A DNA stretch of 53,757 nt from Selenomonadales bacterium (GCA_029975165.1 JARKPR010000028.1:1-53757); one strand, 5' to 3'. Numbered from the stretch's first letter, positions 18,088-26,504 are shown. Notes: generated by a model not told the origin, from the sequence alone. Program-made: numbers and translations.

Positions 18088-18924
18088 CTAATACAAGCGT
18101 TTCAGCACTTCGTCCTTCATCGTGAAGCTGTGCTCCGGCCCCGGGAACTTGCCGGTAGCCACCTCTTCCGCGTAGGCGTTGAACGCGGCCACGATATCCT
18201 GGCTGACATTGGCGTACTGCTTCACGAACTTCGGCACGAAGCGGTCGAACAGGCCGATCATATCGTGCGTCACCAGCACCTGGCCGTCGCAGTGAACGCC
18301 GGCGCCGATGCCGATCGTCGGGATGGTCAGCTTCTTGGTAATGATCTCCGCCAGCGGCGCGGGGATAGCCTCGAGAACGATGGCGAACGCCCCGGCCTCC
18401 TCCAGCTTCAGCGCCTCGTTTATCATCCGCTCGGCCGCCGCCGCGTCCTTGCCCTGCACCTTGAAGCCACCAAGGGCCGACGCGGTCTGCGGCGTCAGGC
18501 CGATATGGGCCATAACCGGGATGCCGCCGTTCACGATCGCCCGCACCGTCTCCACCACCGTCAGGCCGCCCTCCAGCTTCACGCAGTCGGCGCCGCCCTC
18601 CTTCATCAGCCGGTTGGCATTATGTACAGCGTCGCTCAGGCTCGTGTTATACGACCCGAACGGCATATCGCCGACGATCAGCGTATTGCGGGCCCCCCGC
18701 ACAGTCGCCTTGCAATGGTGGATCATCTCCTCCATCGTCACCGGCACCGTGCCGTCATAGCCCAGCACCACCATGCCCAGCGAATCGCCGACCAGGATCA
18801 GCTCTATATCCGTCTTATCCACGAGGATACCGGTAGGATAATCGTACGCCGTAACCATGCGGAGCTTTTTCCCCTGCTCCTTCATCTCCTTCAGAGCCGG
18901 AATAGTTACCTTCTGTTTTGCCAT
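18088..18924 (-). CDS. panB: 3-methyl-2-oxobutanoate hydroxymethyltransferase
   Basis: 278 residues, normal length. Has VTAYDYPTGILVDKTDIELILVGDSLGMV, VVGDMPFGSY-type loop (IVGDMPFGSYNTS), VKLEGG and MAHIGLTPQ, the metal and ketoisovalerate sites of PanB. It makes ketopantoate from ketoisovalerate and methylene-tetrahydrofolate. First gene of panBE; panC and panD are not adjacent within this window. Confidence 0.96.
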   Translation of the reverse strand: MAKQKVTIPALKEMKEQGKKLRMVTAYDYPTGILVDKTDIELILVGDSLGMVVLGYDGTVPVTMEEMIHHCKATVRGARNTLIVGDMPFGSYNTSLSDAVHNANRLMKEGGADCVKLEGGLTVVETVRAIVNGGIPVMAHIGLTPQTASALGGFKVQGKDAAAAERMINEALKLEEAGAFAIVLEAIPAPLAEIITKKLTIPTIGIGAGVHCDGQVLVTHDMIGLFDRFVPKFVKQYANVSQDIVAAFNAYAEEVATGKFPGPEHSFTMKDEVLKRLY

Positions 18925-19060
18925 AAACGTACCTCCTTAAGATATTGGGATGCCGTCCGCACGGCCGTAGCGCGGCGGCGCTTCTCCTGCATTTATTCGC
19001 TGCCGGAAAATAATTCCCTGCCCCCGGCGCCAACTTTCCCCCCGCCGCCATGTATACAAA

Positions 19061-19092
19061 AGCCGGAAGGGCGTACCTTCACCCTTCCGGCT
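19061..19092 (-). terminator. Terminator hairpin, copy 1 of a duplicated element
   Basis: AGCCGGAAGGG (19061-19071) and CCCTTCCGGCT (19082-19092) form an 11-bp stem. On the minus strand it is followed by TTTTGT, so it ends leftward transcripts from the small genes at 19273-19539. A diverged second copy lies at 19236-19267. Confidence 0.75.
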
Positions 19093-19096
19093 CAGG

Positions 19097-19215
19097 CGGG
19101 CGATAAAGGCCCACCTGCGGCGTTGCTCCTCAGAGCGCTTGCTTGCGTACGTCCCGCAGTACGCGGCGCGGCGCGCTCTTCCGGTGCGCCTTGCATCTGG
19201 ACCTTTCTCACCAGC
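19097..19215 (+). repeat. Dispersed intergenic repeat, copy B (diverged)
   Basis: Shares CTGCGGCGTTGCTCCTC and CCGGTGCGCCTTGCATCTGG with copies A and C. The middle is diverged but still forms an inner dyad. It is inserted between two copies of the terminator hairpin (19061-19092 and 19236-19267). Confidence 0.65.
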
Positions 19216-19235
19216 CTGACTTTGTCAATGATCTG

Positions 19236-19267
19236 AGCCAGAAGAGTGTACCTTCACCCTTCCGGCT
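19236..19267 (-). repeat. Diverged copy 2 of the terminator hairpin
   Basis: Same 32-bp unit as 19061-19092 with about four substitutions. The last 20 bp are identical. It lies just after the stop codon of the 40-residue gene at 19273-19395. Confidence 0.6.
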
Positions 19268-19272
19268 GAACG

Positions 19273-19395
19273 CTACTTCCCGGCCTTGCTCTTGCCGCCC
19301 TTGCCGCCGGCGCACTTCTCCTCGAAGCCGGAGAAAGCGGCCAAGTCGCCTTGCACAGGAGCGCCCTTGGCAGTTTTATCCTTGTTCTTGGCCAT
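19273..19395 (-). CDS. Small Lys/Gly-rich peptide, 40 residues
   Basis: Begins MAKNKDKTAKGAPVQGDL, contains one Cys and ends GGKGGKSKAGK. It has a GGAGAGG site directly upstream and lies 21 nt downstream of another 40-residue gene on the same strand, followed by a terminator hairpin. Highly basic. No family is recognised. It could be a spore-associated peptide or a nucleic-acid-binding peptide. Confidence 0.5.
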   Translation of the reverse strand: MAKNKDKTAKGAPVQGDLAAFSGFEEKCAGGKGGKSKAGK

Positions 19396-19416
19396 GACCT
19401 CTCCTCCTCCCGTTTA

Positions 19417-19539
19417 CTACGAACAGCCTGCGATACACTTGAACCCGCATTTCACACAGGCCTCGCCGCTCAGCACATCCTGGTCGACCGAGCCGGCGCC
19501 GCTTGCGCAGTCTGCCGCGGACTGGCTGCTTTCGGACAT
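19417..19539 (-). CDS. Small Cys-rich peptide, 40 residues
   Basis: Begins MSESSQSAADCASG and ends CVKCGFKCIAGCS, with five cysteines including a CxxC-GxxC-like tail that could bind a metal. Shine-Dalgarno AGGGGTG is 12 nt upstream. It is co-directional with the Lys/Gly-rich peptide gene, so the two are probably one transcript. No maturase or export gene lies nearby, so a modified-peptide role is unsupported. Confidence 0.5.
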   Translation of the reverse strand: MSESSQSAADCASGAGSVDQDVLSGEACVKCGFKCIAGCS

Positions 19540-19604
19540 ATTTCGTCACACCCCTTTCGGCTATTAGTTTAGCCTGTTTGGGCTGAAATATATTCTTCGC
19601 CGTC

Positions 19605-20084
19605 CTATTGACGGCCGTTGGCCAATAGCGCCTGCAGCCTTATGATAAACTCCGCCTGAGCTCGGTTGATTTTCTTCATCGCCGTCGCCACAGGAAAAAA
19701 AGCCGCCCGGTCGATCTCCGGGAACCACTGCTGCTGGCCGGAATGGGGCGGCCACTCCAATAGGAACAGATTGCTCGCCGGCTCCCGGCCCTCGTCCCAG
19801 TCGCCCGCGAACGCCCAGGCGTACACCGTCTTGCCGCTCGCCTGCACCACCTCGCCCAGCGGCAGGAACTCGCCTCCCGCCGTAAGCCCCGTCTCCTCGG
19901 CGAACTCGCGGATCGCCGCCGCCAGCGGCTCCTCGTCGGCCTCGATCTCCCCCTTGGGGATGCCCCAGTAGCCCCAGTCCTTATTCTTCAGGTACGGTCC
20001 GCCGGGGTGGGCCAGGAATACCTCCAGCTCGCCGGCTTTCCGCCGGTACATCATCAGCCCGGCGCTCGTTTTGCTTTTCGCCAT
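19605..20084 (-). CDS. NUDIX hydrolase
   Basis: 159 residues from ATG 20084, which has GGAGG 8 nt upstream. The Nudix box is GEIEADEEPLAAAIREFAEETG (about residues 43-64), with the GYWGIPKG lead-in. The start MAKSKTSAGLMMYRRK resembles diadenosine polyphosphate or sanitising NUDIX proteins that hydrolyse nucleoside diphosphates linked to another group. Exact substrate unknown. Confidence 0.9.
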   Translation of the reverse strand: MAKSKTSAGLMMYRRKAGELEVFLAHPGGPYLKNKDWGYWGIPKGEIEADEEPLAAAIREFAEETGLTAGGEFLPLGEVVQASGKTVYAWAFAGDWDEGREPASNLFLLEWPPHSGQQQWFPEIDRAAFFPVATAMKKINRAQAEFIIRLQALLANGRQ

Positions 20085-20230
20085 CTGTCGCTCCTCCGGA
20101 CGCCGGCAGTTGTCGTGGCCGGCACCTCCATTATAAAAGTTTTCCCGCCGCCCGTCAGCCAGAAACAGGAATAAAATCCTCCTTTCCGGAAATATTCTAG
20201 CAGCGATAATCATCCAGGGAGGTGCAAACC

Positions 20231-21247
20231 ATGCTGTTCACCCCGTTCACCGTCAAAGACCTCACCTTGAAAAACCGCATCGTCATGCCGCCGATGTGCA
20301 ACTACACCGCCGGCCGCGAAGGCCTCGCCGGCGACTGGCACTACATCCACTACGCCACCCGCGCCGTCGGCGGCGTCGGCCTCATCATCCAGGAAGCCAC
20401 CGGCGTTGAAGACGGCGGCCGTATTACCGCCCGCGACCTCGGCCTGTGGCACGACGGCCAAATCGACGGCCTCAGGCGCATCGTCGCCGCCGCCCGCCAG
20501 TACGGGGCTAAGATCGCCATCCAGCTCAACCATGCCGGCCGCAAGAGCGAAGTCGAATACCTCGACCCCGTCGCCCCCTCGGCCTTGGCCTTCAGCGACA
20601 AACACCGCATCCCCCGCGAGCTTTCTAAAGATGACATTGCCGCCATCGTCGCCCGCTTCGCCGCCGCCGCCGCCCGGGCCACCGCCGCCGGCTACGACGC
20701 CGTCGAAATCCATGGCGCCCACGGCTACCTCATTAGCCAGTTCCTTTCGCCCCTAAGCAACAAACGCAGCGACGAATACGGCGGTTCCCCCGCCGGCCGC
20801 GGCCGCCTGCTCGGCGAAGTCGTCGCTGCCGTCCGCGGCGCCCTCCCAGCCGCCATGCCCGTCATCGTCAGGGTATCGGCCTCCGACTGGGAAGCGGGCG
20901 GCAACACCCCCGACGACATCGCCGCCATGCTCAACCTCGTCAAAGATCGCGGCATCGACCTCGTCCACGTCAGCTCCGGCGCCGTCACCCCCGCCGCGCC
21001 GCGGGCCTTCCCCGGCTACCAGATACCCTTCGCCCTCGCCGTCAAAGAAAAAACCGGCCTGCCGGTCATCGGCGGCGGCCTCATCACCGAACCCATCCAG
21101 GCCGAGCAAGTCGTCAAAACCGGCGTCGACCTCGTCTTCCTCGGCCGCGAACTGCTGCGCAGCCCCTACTGGCCGCTCAGGGCCGCCTTCGTCCTCGGCG
21201 AGGAGACGACCTGGCCCGAGCCCTACCTTAGGGGCAAATTCCTGTGA
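20231..21247 (+). CDS. NADH:flavin oxidoreductase, old-yellow-enzyme (YqjM/NamA) family
   Basis: 338 residues. FMN-binding TIM barrel: LKNRIVMPPMCNYTA at the N-terminus with the conserved Cys, QLNHAGRKS, VEIHGAHGYLISQFLSPLSNKRSDEYGG and the C-terminal GGGLITEP / FLGRELLRSPYWPLRAA. These match YqjM-type ene-reductases, which reduce activated C=C bonds with NAD(P)H. ATG at 20231 with GGAGG upstream; GTG at 20222 is inside that site. It overlaps the next gene by 4 nt (GTGA). Confidence 0.9.
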   Translation: MLFTPFTVKDLTLKNRIVMPPMCNYTAGREGLAGDWHYIHYATRAVGGVGLIIQEATGVEDGGRITARDLGLWHDGQIDGLRRIVAAARQYGAKIAIQLNHAGRKSEVEYLDPVAPSALAFSDKHRIPRELSKDDIAAIVARFAAAAARATAAGYDAVEIHGAHGYLISQFLSPLSNKRSDEYGGSPAGRGRLLGEVVAAVRGALPAAMPVIVRVSASDWEAGGNTPDDIAAMLNLVKDRGIDLVHVSSGAVTPAAPRAFPGYQIPFALAVKEKTGLPVIGGGLITEPIQAEQVVKTGVDLVFLGRELLRSPYWPLRAAFVLGEETTWPEPYLRGKFL

Positions 21248-21828
21248 GTCGCCTGCCGGCCGCAGCTGCCCTCCTCGTCATCGATGTCCAGAACGCCATC
21301 GACGACCCGGTTTGGGCGCAGCACGGGCCGCGCAACAACCCCGCCGCCGAGGACAACATGGCCGCCATCCTCGCCGCCTGGCGCCTTAGCGGCCGCAAAG
21401 TCTTCCACATCCGGCACGAATCGACCGAGCCCGGCTCTACCTACCGCCCCGGCGGTCCCGGCAGCGGCTTCAAAGCCTGCGTACGGCCGCTGCCCGGCGA
21501 AGCGGTCATCGTCAAACACGTCCACAGCGCCTTTATCGGCACCAGCCTCGAGCAAACCCTCCGCGCCGCCGGCCTCGCCTGTCTCGTCGTCTGCGGCGTC
21601 ATCACCAACAACTCCGTCGAAGCCACCGTCCGCATGGCCGGCGACCTCGGCTTCGACACCCGCCTCGTCGCCGACGCCGCCTTCACCTTCGCCCGCCCCG
21701 ATTACGACGGCCGTCTCAGGAGCGCCGCCGAAGTCCATGCCATGTCGCTCGCCAACCTCGCCGGCGAATACTGCCGGGTGACTACCACCGGCGAACTGCT
21801 CGCCCAATTGGAGCGTGATCCCCGATGA
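21244..21828 (+). CDS. Isochorismatase-like cysteine hydrolase family protein with Ser at the nucleophile position
   Basis: 194 residues. Isochorismatase fold with catalytic Asp14 (LLVIDVQNAI) and Lys91 (VKHVHSAFIGT). The nucleophile loop is CGVITNNSVEATVRMA, so the usual TxxCVxxT cysteine is Ser124. It therefore may not act as a Cys amidohydrolase, although a Ser variant of this loop occurs in some family members. GTG start overlapping the preceding stop, and ATGA overlap with the DUF362 gene, give a tight three-gene operon. Confidence 0.85.
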   Translation: MSRLPAAAALLVIDVQNAIDDPVWAQHGPRNNPAAEDNMAAILAAWRLSGRKVFHIRHESTEPGSTYRPGGPGSGFKACVRPLPGEAVIVKHVHSAFIGTSLEQTLRAAGLACLVVCGVITNNSVEATVRMAGDLGFDTRLVADAAFTFARPDYDGRLRSAAEVHAMSLANLAGEYCRVTTTGELLAQLERDPR

Positions 21829-22943
21829 AAATCGCCGCCGTGAAAACCGCCAACTATACCCCAGAAGAGGTGGCGCTAGGCATAAACGACGCCCTCGCCC
21901 TCCTCGGCGGCCTGGGGCGGTTCGTCGCCCCCGGCGACCGCGTCCTCCTCAAAGTCAACATGCTCGAAGCCCTGCCCCCCGAGCGGGCCGTCACCACCCA
22001 TCCGGAAATCGTCCGCGCCGTCATCCGCGAAGTGAAAAAAGCCGGCGCCGTCCCGACCGTCGGCGACTCCCCCGGTACCACCGGCACCCTCAAGGCGGCC
22101 GAGAAATGCGGCATCATGGCCGTCTGCCGCGAAGAAGGCGCGGAACTGCAGCCTTTCGACACCTCGGTCGACATGCCTTACCCCGACGGCCTCACCGTCA
22201 AAAAATTCGCCCTCGCCCGGCCGCTGGCCGCGGCCGACAAAGTCATCTCCCTCGCCAAAATGAAGACCCACACCTTCATGGGCATCACCGGCGCGACCAA
22301 AAACATGTTCGGCTTCATCGTCGGCATGCAGAAAGGCCAATTTCACCTGCGCATGCAGGCGCGAAAAGAATTTGCCGGTATGTTGATCGACCTGGCCAAC
22401 CTCGTCAAACCGGTATTATCTATTGTTGACGGCGTTGTCGGCATGGAAGGCAACGGGCCGCGCAACGGCACGCCCGTTAAAGCAGGCGTCATATTGGCCG
22501 GAGCAAATTGTTTCGCCGTAGATATCGCCATGGCCGAGATGATGGGATTCAACCCGGACCGTTTGCCGCTGACGGAACTTGCCCTTGAGAAAGGATTGAC
22601 CCCGTCTATTTCGGGAATTGACCTTGTCGGAAGCGCCAGAAATTTACGATTGAACTTTGTTGAGCCTCGTAGCATGATGTCGCTGACCGACCGGATGCCC
22701 AAATGGGCGGCCGGGCTTGGACGTAATCATTTGACCGCCCGACCGGAAATTGACGATGTATGCATAGCTTGTGGACGCTGCGCCGCTCATTGTCCACCCA
22801 AGGCTATGACGATTAAAAATGGCAAGGTTCATATCGACTACGACAAATGCATTCGTTGTTACTGCTGCCAGGAGCTTTGCCCGGAAGACGCAGTGCATCT
22901 TAAGGAAGGGCATGTGCTCAAACTGGCGCGGCGATTCTTGTGA
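21825..22943 (+). CDS. DUF362 protein with C-terminal 2x[4Fe-4S] ferredoxin domain
   Basis: 372 residues. Residues 1 to about 290 form the DUF362 domain (KVNMLEALPPERAVTTHPEIV, VGDSPGTT, KMKTHTFMGITGATKNMFG). Residues about 302-350 hold two cluster motifs, CIACGRCAAHCPP and CIRCYCCQELCPE. Function is unknown; the ferredoxin tail implies redox chemistry. Codon use changes abruptly near 22,360: upstream it is the C-ending host style, downstream it is AT-richer. The reading frame is intact across the junction, so the gene may be a recombinational hybrid. Confidence 0.88.
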   Translation: MKIAAVKTANYTPEEVALGINDALALLGGLGRFVAPGDRVLLKVNMLEALPPERAVTTHPEIVRAVIREVKKAGAVPTVGDSPGTTGTLKAAEKCGIMAVCREEGAELQPFDTSVDMPYPDGLTVKKFALARPLAAADKVISLAKMKTHTFMGITGATKNMFGFIVGMQKGQFHLRMQARKEFAGMLIDLANLVKPVLSIVDGVVGMEGNGPRNGTPVKAGVILAGANCFAVDIAMAEMMGFNPDRLPLTELALEKGLTPSISGIDLVGSARNLRLNFVEPRSMMSLTDRMPKWAAGLGRNHLTARPEIDDVCIACGRCAAHCPPKAMTIKNGKVHIDYDKCIRCYCCQELCPEDAVHLKEGHVLKLARRFL

Positions 22944-23105
22944 TATAGTGCAGGATACTTGCCAAACAAATTATAGCGCTATCTTTCGTTCCGCCTATTT
23001 CGTTTCTTAGTCGGCATGAATAGTTTTATCACCCAATGTTCAACCCACGGCGATGGCAAATAAGACATCAAGAAGCTTTCTTGGAGTTTGGAGCTTCTAT
23101 TTTAC

Positions 23106-23290
23106 TGTCAACGCCGATTTGATTTTGCACGAAAGTGGCGTTTAAATTTTGCATGTTTGTGGCGATGGGTTAATGTTGTTTCTGCGCGAACAGCGTGCTG
23201 GTGACACGCTGTTTTTGCTTTATGTACTCCTTGCGCTCTTTGAGACTGTAGCTATTATGTTCAACAAACGGCGCCGTGGGCCGTGAATTT
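23106..23290 (-). mobile_element. Remnant end of an IS21-like insertion sequence
   Basis: From TGTCAACGCC at 23106 inward there are two direct repeats of ATTTTGCAnnnnnGTGGCG (around 23122-23164), like the repeated terminal sequences of IS21 elements. On the minus strand a frame ends at 23170 with the tail KERKEYIKQKQRVTSTLFAQ, resembling a truncated transposition-gene C-terminus. A strong hairpin with T-run on plus (23189-23217) lies inside. Upstream parts of the element are missing. Family assignment is tentative. The rest of 22944-23373 shows no gene. Confidence 0.4.
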
Positions 23291-23313
23291 CTTGTAAGGG
23301 TATGTCCCATAAC

Positions 23314-23346
23314 GTGACAATTAACAGATACTTAACATAAAATATA
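23314..23346 (+). promoter_or_regulatory. Sigma-K-like promoter before flavoenzyme gene 1
   Basis: AC at 23318-23319, 17-nt spacer, then CATAAAATA (23336-23344), matching AC-N16/17-CATAnnnTA, the consensus of mother-cell sigma-K in Bacillus. A vegetative reading (GTGACA-N18-TAAAAT) also fits. Confidence 0.45.
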
Positions 23347-23373
23347 CAAAAAGATGGCGGAAGGTGGAGCGAA

Positions 23374-24699
23374 TTGAAATATCGGGGCTTGACCGGCAAG
23401 CTAATACTCCCCGAAGATCCTGAATATAACCGGGCCAGGCAAGAGTATAACATCGCGGTCGATAAGTATCCGGTGGCCATAGTATACTGCTTTGACCAAT
23501 GTGACGTAGCTAACGCCGTTGTTTGGTCAAGAAAACGGGAAATACCGCTGCGCATCCGTTCCGGTGGCCATAATTATGAAGGATATTCAACCGGTAACGG
23601 CGACCTGGTGATTGATACCAGCTGCATGAACGATATAACCGTTAATACCGGTGAAGATACGGTAGGGGTCCAGGCCGGCGCAAGGCTGTTACCCCTATAT
23701 GAACGTCTATCTGAATATGGCTATACCTTCCCGGGCGGGACCTGCCCATCGGTTGCCATTTCCGGTTTGGTATTGGGAGGTGGCATAGGCCTGTCCGCCC
23801 GGCTGCTTGGTCTGACCGCGGACAGTCTTATCGGGGCCGAGATGATCAACGCCGACGGGGAATTGCTGGCAGCGAACAGCAACTGCAACCCCGATCTCTT
23901 TTGGGCGCTACGAGGAGCGGGGGGTGGAAATTTTGGCATTATAACCAACTATAAGTTCGGCTTACTAAAGAAGGCTGATAAAATAACCCTGATACAACTG
24001 CGATGGGACAATAACCTGCTGGCCAGAAACAGTTTTATAGGAATCTGGCAGGATTGGTTGCCAAATTTGGACCGGCGTCTGAGTTCGTTCAGCGGCATAT
24101 ATAAGCGCGGTGCCTGGATGAACGCATTTTTTTACGGACTGCCGGAAGAAGCGCAGAAAATTCTCAAGCCGATATTGGATATACCGGGAATCACCCAGGG
24201 AATCATTGAATATATTCCTTTCATCAACGCGGTAGAAAGAATCGGCGCGGGCTATCCAAAACGCGATGCCTTCCAGGCGCCGGGGCGATTTGTGTATTGC
24301 CATTTCCCAAGAAGAGAACTGGATACCCTTGCCGCTATCATGGATAAGGCTCCTTCCGAGACGGAGTCGTCCATTCGGGTATACTCGCTGGGAGGAGCGA
24401 TCCGGGGCATCGAACCTGACGCAACAGCCTTTCCGGCCAGAAATGCCGATTATATCATGGTGATTACGTCCTCCTGGGAGCAAAAAAACGAGGAGCCGTT
24501 GAACCGGGCGTGGATAAAAGAGGGCTACGACTATATCTATCAAATCACCAAAGGCTCTTATGTGAATTTCCCTTATGCCCAAACACCATGTTACGAGGAA
24601 GCTTATTTCCAGGAGCATTTGCCGAGATTGCAATGTATCAAGCAAAAGTACGACCCCGATAATGTCTTCCATTTTCCTCAAAGTATCAAATTGCCGTAA
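23374..24699 (+). CDS. Berberine-bridge-type FAD-dependent oxidoreductase (CotQ/YvdP-like)
   Basis: 441 residues. FAD_binding_4 domain (about residues 30-205) with His66 in SGGHNYEG and Cys124 in GGTCPSVAISG, the pair that attaches FAD bicovalently in berberine-bridge enzymes. The C-terminal BBE segment ends YDPDNVFHFPQSIKLP. Length and layout match the Bacillus spore-coat protein CotQ/YvdP. Start is TTG at 23374 with GGTGGAG upstream. The gene is AT-richer than the flanking chromosome and has a sigma-K-like promoter, so a spore-coat role is possible (inference). Substrate unknown. Confidence 0.88.
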   Translation: MKYRGLTGKLILPEDPEYNRARQEYNIAVDKYPVAIVYCFDQCDVANAVVWSRKREIPLRIRSGGHNYEGYSTGNGDLVIDTSCMNDITVNTGEDTVGVQAGARLLPLYERLSEYGYTFPGGTCPSVAISGLVLGGGIGLSARLLGLTADSLIGAEMINADGELLAANSNCNPDLFWALRGAGGGNFGIITNYKFGLLKKADKITLIQLRWDNNLLARNSFIGIWQDWLPNLDRRLSSFSGIYKRGAWMNAFFYGLPEEAQKILKPILDIPGITQGIIEYIPFINAVERIGAGYPKRDAFQAPGRFVYCHFPRRELDTLAAIMDKAPSETESSIRVYSLGGAIRGIEPDATAFPARNADYIMVITSSWEQKNEEPLNRAWIKEGYDYIYQITKGSYVNFPYAQTPCYEEAYFQEHLPRLQCIKQKYDPDNVFHFPQSIKLP

Positions 24700-24869
24700 C
24701 GACTGGGACGCTCTTTCACACCATACGGCCAGGTGGTCAAAGCTGGAAATTCACATTGACAGTGCTTTTCAGGTGTTTATAAGATCTCTAGGTGATTCTA
24801 ATATCGCCTAGAACCTCCCACCCGGAAGAGGTCTACGCGGTGCTCAAAATGCATAAGTGTCACAAGAAG

Positions 24870-24895
24870 GTGCCTGGCTGTTAACAGCCAGGCAC
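24870..24895. repeat. Perfect 26-bp palindrome
   Basis: The half-site GTGCCTGGCTGTT is followed immediately by its exact reverse complement. An A-T pair and a G-T wobble extend it outward. It has no T-run, so it is not a standard terminator. Confidence 0.7.
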
Positions 24896-24978
24896 TTGCC
24901 ATAAGTGCTGGACAGGGGGGTAAATCCACCAGCGTCATTAATACATGCGGAGTGGCCGATAAGGATGGAAAAACACAA

Positions 24979-25011
24979 CCCTTACAGCCGGGTCTGACAA
25001 TGCTGTAAGGG
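24979..25011 (-). terminator. Terminator of the deaminase-flavoenzyme operon
   Basis: CCCTTACAG (24979-24987) pairs with CTGTAAGGG (25003-25011). On the minus strand it is followed by TTGTGTTTTT. Confidence 0.65.
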
Positions 25012-25081
25012 GCTGAGGGAAAATAGTTTACGTTACCCGGACTAGTCTTAATGGGCCTGGGATCAGGGCGAGGAGCTGCAG

Positions 25082-26479
25082 TCACCGTTGGCACTCGGTT
25101 TTGGCGGGCGGGATGCTTTGCGGGAATTTGAAAATGTTTTCCGGGTCGTAGCAGGCCTTAACCTGGGTGAGTCGCTCGAAGTTAGCACCGTAGTAAACCT
25201 GGGGCCAGTTTTTGATAGCAAGGTTTGGTGAATTGACATAAACACCCCAGGTGTAGGGGAGCATCGCTTTGCGGAAATCTTCCTCCCAACGGATGCCCGG
25301 CGCTGCCCCGTTTGGGGTGTTCCAGGTGGCCCAGAGGGCAATTTTGGACCAAGCCTGGCGGTGGAAATAGGCGGTGGCGTAGCTAGGCACCCTGGCCACT
25401 GCTCCCCCCAATCCATGAAACAGGACGGTGACCGAGGAGGTGGGCGGCTCGTCGATGAAACGCCGGACTGTGCTGATGGCAGCCTCGGGCAACTGACCGT
25501 AGATGAAGGAATCAGTGCTCTTGAAGGGAGAGGGAACTGTCGGCTGGGGTGCCGACAATCGGTCAACAACCTCGAGCCAGGGCAGTTCCTCAATGGTCAT
25601 CTTCCGTGGCGAACCGGTTCGCAACAAAGGCTGCAATAGATGACGCAGCTGGGCCGCCGGGCCGAGAAAGACCCCCTGCATAACCACCGGAAAGAAATCC
25701 GACGACTGCTCGCCTGCGAAATTGGTCTGCACGGGCTGCAGGCCGGAAGATATAAACAGGGTTGGGGTGAGCCGTTCGTCACTTCCAGGACGGGTATAGT
25801 TTTGCCAGGTCTTCAGCACCGATTCGAGGTCGCCCAGGTCCCAACTGATTTCCGCGAAGCCAACGGTGTCAATGCAGCGGAGGCGGAAGCAAAAGGAAGT
25901 GCAGATGCCGAAGTTGCCGCCGCCGCTTCCGCGGTAAGCCCAGAACAGGTCGGCGTGGCGGTCGGCGCTGGCGCGGAGGACGCAGCCGTTGGCATCGACC
26001 ATTTCCAGCTCCAGCAGGTGGTCGAGGGTGAGGCCCCATTGCCGGGCCAACATGCTGTGGCCGCCGCCCAGCGTGACTCCGGCGATGCATGGAGTGGGGC
26101 AGACCCCGCCTGGCACCACCAACCCCTCGGACCCGAGAATGTGGTAGGAGTCGATATTCGTGACGCCGGGCTGAACGATGGCGATGCCGTGCCGGCTATC
26201 CATCCTCGTCTGCTTCATTTCGCTGGTGTCGATGACGATGCCGCCGTCCACGGACGACAAGCCTTCATAGTTGTGGCGGCCGGAGCGCATGCGGATGGGT
26301 ATGTTCCAATAACGCGCCCAGCGCACGGCGTTGACGACATCCTGGGTATTCTGCGCGAAAGCTATAACCAGCGGGAACTTGTTGAAAAGAGTGTTCCACT
26401 CCTGGCGAGCCGCGTCGTAGTGCATGTCATCCGGCCAAACTATCCGGCCCGTCAGTTGAGGTTCCCTACAGAGCCTCAT
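25082..26479 (-). CDS. Berberine-bridge-type FAD-dependent oxidoreductase 2 (CotQ/YvdP-like)
   Basis: 465 residues. Same architecture as 23374-24699 but clearly diverged: His69 in SGRHNYEG and Cys127 in GGVCPTPCIAGVTLGGG give both FAD-attachment residues, and the BBE tail is YDPENIFKFPQSI. It follows the deaminase gene by 25 nt on the minus strand, so the two are co-transcribed, and it converges on the first flavoenzyme gene. A spore-coat or secondary-oxidation role is inferred only from family resemblance. Confidence 0.88.
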   Translation of the reverse strand: MRLCREPQLTGRIVWPDDMHYDAARQEWNTLFNKFPLVIAFAQNTQDVVNAVRWARYWNIPIRMRSGRHNYEGLSSVDGGIVIDTSEMKQTRMDSRHGIAIVQPGVTNIDSYHILGSEGLVVPGGVCPTPCIAGVTLGGGHSMLARQWGLTLDHLLELEMVDANGCVLRASADRHADLFWAYRGSGGGNFGICTSFCFRLRCIDTVGFAEISWDLGDLESVLKTWQNYTRPGSDERLTPTLFISSGLQPVQTNFAGEQSSDFFPVVMQGVFLGPAAQLRHLLQPLLRTGSPRKMTIEELPWLEVVDRLSAPQPTVPSPFKSTDSFIYGQLPEAAISTVRRFIDEPPTSSVTVLFHGLGGAVARVPSYATAYFHRQAWSKIALWATWNTPNGAAPGIRWEEDFRKAMLPYTWGVYVNSPNLAIKNWPQVYYGANFERLTQVKACYDPENIFKFPQSIPPAKTECQR

Positions 26480-26504
26480 ACAAATTACGCTCCTTTATAA
26501 AGCG

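Larger units (their letters stand above)
24700..25081. other. Intergenic region between convergent flavoenzyme genes
   Basis: No credible gene. Contains a perfect 26-bp palindrome (24870-24895) and a minus-strand terminator hairpin (24979-25011). Confidence 0.6.

Noticed and set aside
17056-19236. 726-residue open frame on plus
   Set aside because: It lies antisense to panE and panB, which have clear family motifs. Long shadow frames are expected in GC-rich C-ending coding DNA.
25640-26500. 286-residue open frame on plus
   Set aside because: It is antisense to the second flavoenzyme gene, which has both FAD-attachment residues and the BBE tail.
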